This document shows, piece by piece, positions 5,954-6,799 of a stretch of DNA of 6,799 bases. Positions within the stretch are counted from its first letter, which is position 1; each line of letters starts with the position of its first letter. The notes under the pieces were generated by a model. It saw nothing but the letters and a program-made list of their open reading frames with translations. It was not told the origin of the DNA and ran no database searches. Origin of the DNA: JAGUXG01 sp043798435 (GTDB lineage Bacteria; UBA9089; UBA9088; JAGUXG01); contig JAZDOR010000002.1 in the NCBI GenBank assembly GCA_043798435.1, positions 1 to 6,799 on the forward strand. Reading direction: 5' to 3'. Both the position numbers and the translations under genes were made by a program.

Positions 5954-6184
5954 ATGCAGGTTGAGATAGCCACACCAGAGGGTATTCTCTTTTCAGGAGA
6001 AGCAGATTCTATAGCCGCACCAGGGGTTATAGGAGGGATGGGGATATTGAACGATCATGCTCCCCTCCTATCAAGCCTTTCGGAAGGGAAGGTAAGGATT
6101 GACCAGAAAGAGATTGAGACAAAGAAGGGTTTTCTCAAGGTTGGAGATAATAGGATAATTATTATTACAGAAGGAGCAAAATGA
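5954..6184 (+). CDS. atpC: F1F0 ATP synthase subunit epsilon, one-domain form
   Basis: Epsilon sits on the F1 central stalk, linking gamma to the c-ring. This 76-residue protein is the N-terminal beta-sandwich domain: VEIATPEGILFSGEADSIAAPG, split at about 3-24, then GILNDHAPLLSSL at 30-42 and GFLKVGDNRIIIITEGAK to the end. Usual epsilons are about 130-140 residues, with a C-terminal helical pair that inhibits ATP hydrolysis. Here that domain is wholly absent and the stop falls at the domain boundary. The stop is shared with the start of the next gene (ATGA), so this looks like a settled gene end, not a fresh frameshift. Short epsilons of this type are known in Chlorobi and Bacteroidetes. The ATG fits the family start, but no Shine-Dalgarno sequence precedes it; an upstream in-frame ATG at 5930 runs into a stop at 5942. 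It follows atpD after 249 bases of repeats. Confidence 0.92.
   Translation: MQVEIATPEGILFSGEADSIAAPGVIGGMGILNDHAPLLSSLSEGKVRIDQKEIETKKGFLKVGDNRIIIITEGAK
6171..6176 (+). promoter_or_regulatory. Ribosome binding site of the EIIA-domain gene, inside atpC
   Basis: AAGGAG lies within the last codons of atpC, 4 bases before the ATG at 6181. The spacing is a little short but usable. Together with the ATGA overlap it points to translational coupling with atpC. Confidence 0.7.
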
Positions 6185-6654
6185 GAGTTGTAGAAGTAAT
6201 AAAAGATTGTGGAATAATTAAATGGATTAAGGGGAAAAAGAAGAAACAAGATATAATTAAAGAAATAGTCTCTGCGTTAGCTGCCAAATATGACTTTGAC
6301 AAAGAAGAGGTCGTAGAGGGTGTTCTTGCCAGAGAAGAGGTGATGAGCACGGGGCTTGGTCAGGGTGTGGCTATTCCTCATACAAAGGCAAAGAGCGTAA
6401 CAAAGGCAATGCTGGCTATCTGTCAATGTGAGGGAGGCGTAGAGTTCAATAGCCTTGATGGAGAACCAGTTCACCTGATCTTTTTATTAGTAGTGCCTCA
6501 AGAGGCTTCTAACTTTCAAATAAAGATACTCGCCAGAATATCCCGCCTTCTAAAACACAATTACATCCGCGAAAGGCTCAATCTCTTAAAAACTCCAGAA
6601 GAGGTTCTGGAGTTTATCTCTGCGGAAGAAGAGAAGCACCTGCCACTACCATAA
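6181..6654 (+). CDS. PTS EIIA type-2 (fructose/mannitol/PtsN-like) domain protein
   Basis: This 157-residue cytoplasmic protein is a single EIIA type-2 domain, a family that accepts a phosphoryl group on a histidine from HPr or NPr. It either passes the group to a sugar transporter or, in PtsN, acts as a regulator. Family landmarks are IIKEIVSALAA at 25-35, the conserved arginine in LAREEVMSTGLG (Arg51), the active-site histidine in GVAIPH (His67), FNSLDGEPVHLIFLLVVP at 89-106 and LARISRLL at 117-124. The second conserved histidine (His120 in E. coli PtsN, by my alignment) is Gln113 here. No EIIB, EIIC or HPr part is attached and none lies nearby, which favours a PtsN-like regulatory role over sugar transport. 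It overlaps atpC by 4 bases (ATGA) and is likely co-translated with it. A Lys-rich run at 18-22 replaces the usual Lys-Ser-Lys segment. The domain is confident, the exact subfamily is not. Confidence 0.88.
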   Translation: MRVVEVIKDCGIIKWIKGKKKKQDIIKEIVSALAAKYDFDKEEVVEGVLAREEVMSTGLGQGVAIPHTKAKSVTKAMLAICQCEGGVEFNSLDGEPVHLIFLLVVPQEASNFQIKILARISRLLKHNYIRERLNLLKTPEEVLEFISAEEEKHLPLP

Positions 6655-6738
6655 AAGTAGGTATACCCAAATAAATCAGGTTTCCAAAAATTAAGAGTAA
6701 GCTAAGGATAAAAATCAAAAATAAAAAATCAAATATTT

Positions 6739-6799
6739 AGACACTGATAGACACAGATGAACACAGATAATTTTTACATTTTATCAGTGAAAATCAGTG
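6739..6799. repeat. Palindrome of ACACnGAT units, cut by the window edge
   Basis: ACACTGAT at 6741, ACACAGAT at 6751 and ACACAGAT at 6761 repeat with an exact 10-base period. The opposite arm begins with TTATCAGTG at 6781 and runs off the window. About 14 of the 19 visible positions pair with the left arm. It is the same family as 5843-5914 and shares its unit and its ending in GATAA. Between the EIIA-gene stop and this repeat, 6655-6738 is AT-rich with no feature I can name. Confidence 0.65.

Overview
The window is a gene-dense piece of a bacterial chromosome, AT-leaning, with every convincing gene on the + strand. The anchor genes are a Sec translocase ATPase (secA) and the F1 ATP synthase subunits beta (atpD) and epsilon (atpC). 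No phage, plasmid, transposase or CRISPR gene is present. The intergenic gaps are packed with palindromic repeats of the kind seen in genomes of uncultivated bacterial lineages. That suggests an environmental candidate-phylum or similar bacterium, but I cannot assign a taxon from this sequence. A pair of atpD and atpC separated from the other atp genes, and an epsilon lacking its C-terminal helices, recalls the arrangement in Chlorobi and Bacteroidetes; this is only an analogy.

Layout. Positions 1-388 are a leader region with a REP-like motif, a small hairpin, a 16-codon ORF with a good ribosome binding site, and a candidate promoter. Positions 389-1087 encode a small exported protein of unknown function with an Ig/FN3-like C-terminus. 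Positions 1097-1268 are a MITE-like palindromic element that ends 14 bases before the start of secA (1283-3775). Positions 3776-4306 are a gene-free gap filled by a nested inverted-repeat element and closed by a perfect-consensus promoter that abuts atpD (4307-5704). The atpD-atpC spacer (5705-5953) carries two palindromes. atpC (5954-6184) is short and overlaps by 4 bases a PtsN/fructose-type PTS EIIA-domain gene (6181-6654). The window ends inside another palindrome.

How it fits together. SecA drives Sec export, and the 389-1087 product is a plausible Sec substrate. AtpD and AtpC are the catalytic and central-stalk subunits of F1. The EIIA-domain protein is translationally linked to atpC, which suggests co-expression of a phosphotransfer-type regulator with ATP synthase subunits.

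The most interesting signals are three. First, five palindromes or half-palindromes have arms built from short tandem units of 8-10 bases. Second, atpD appears to be transcribed from a TTGACA-18-TATAAT promoter so close to the ATG that its mRNA should be leaderless. Third, the one-domain epsilon subunit is coupled to an EIIA protein that has lost the second conserved histidine.
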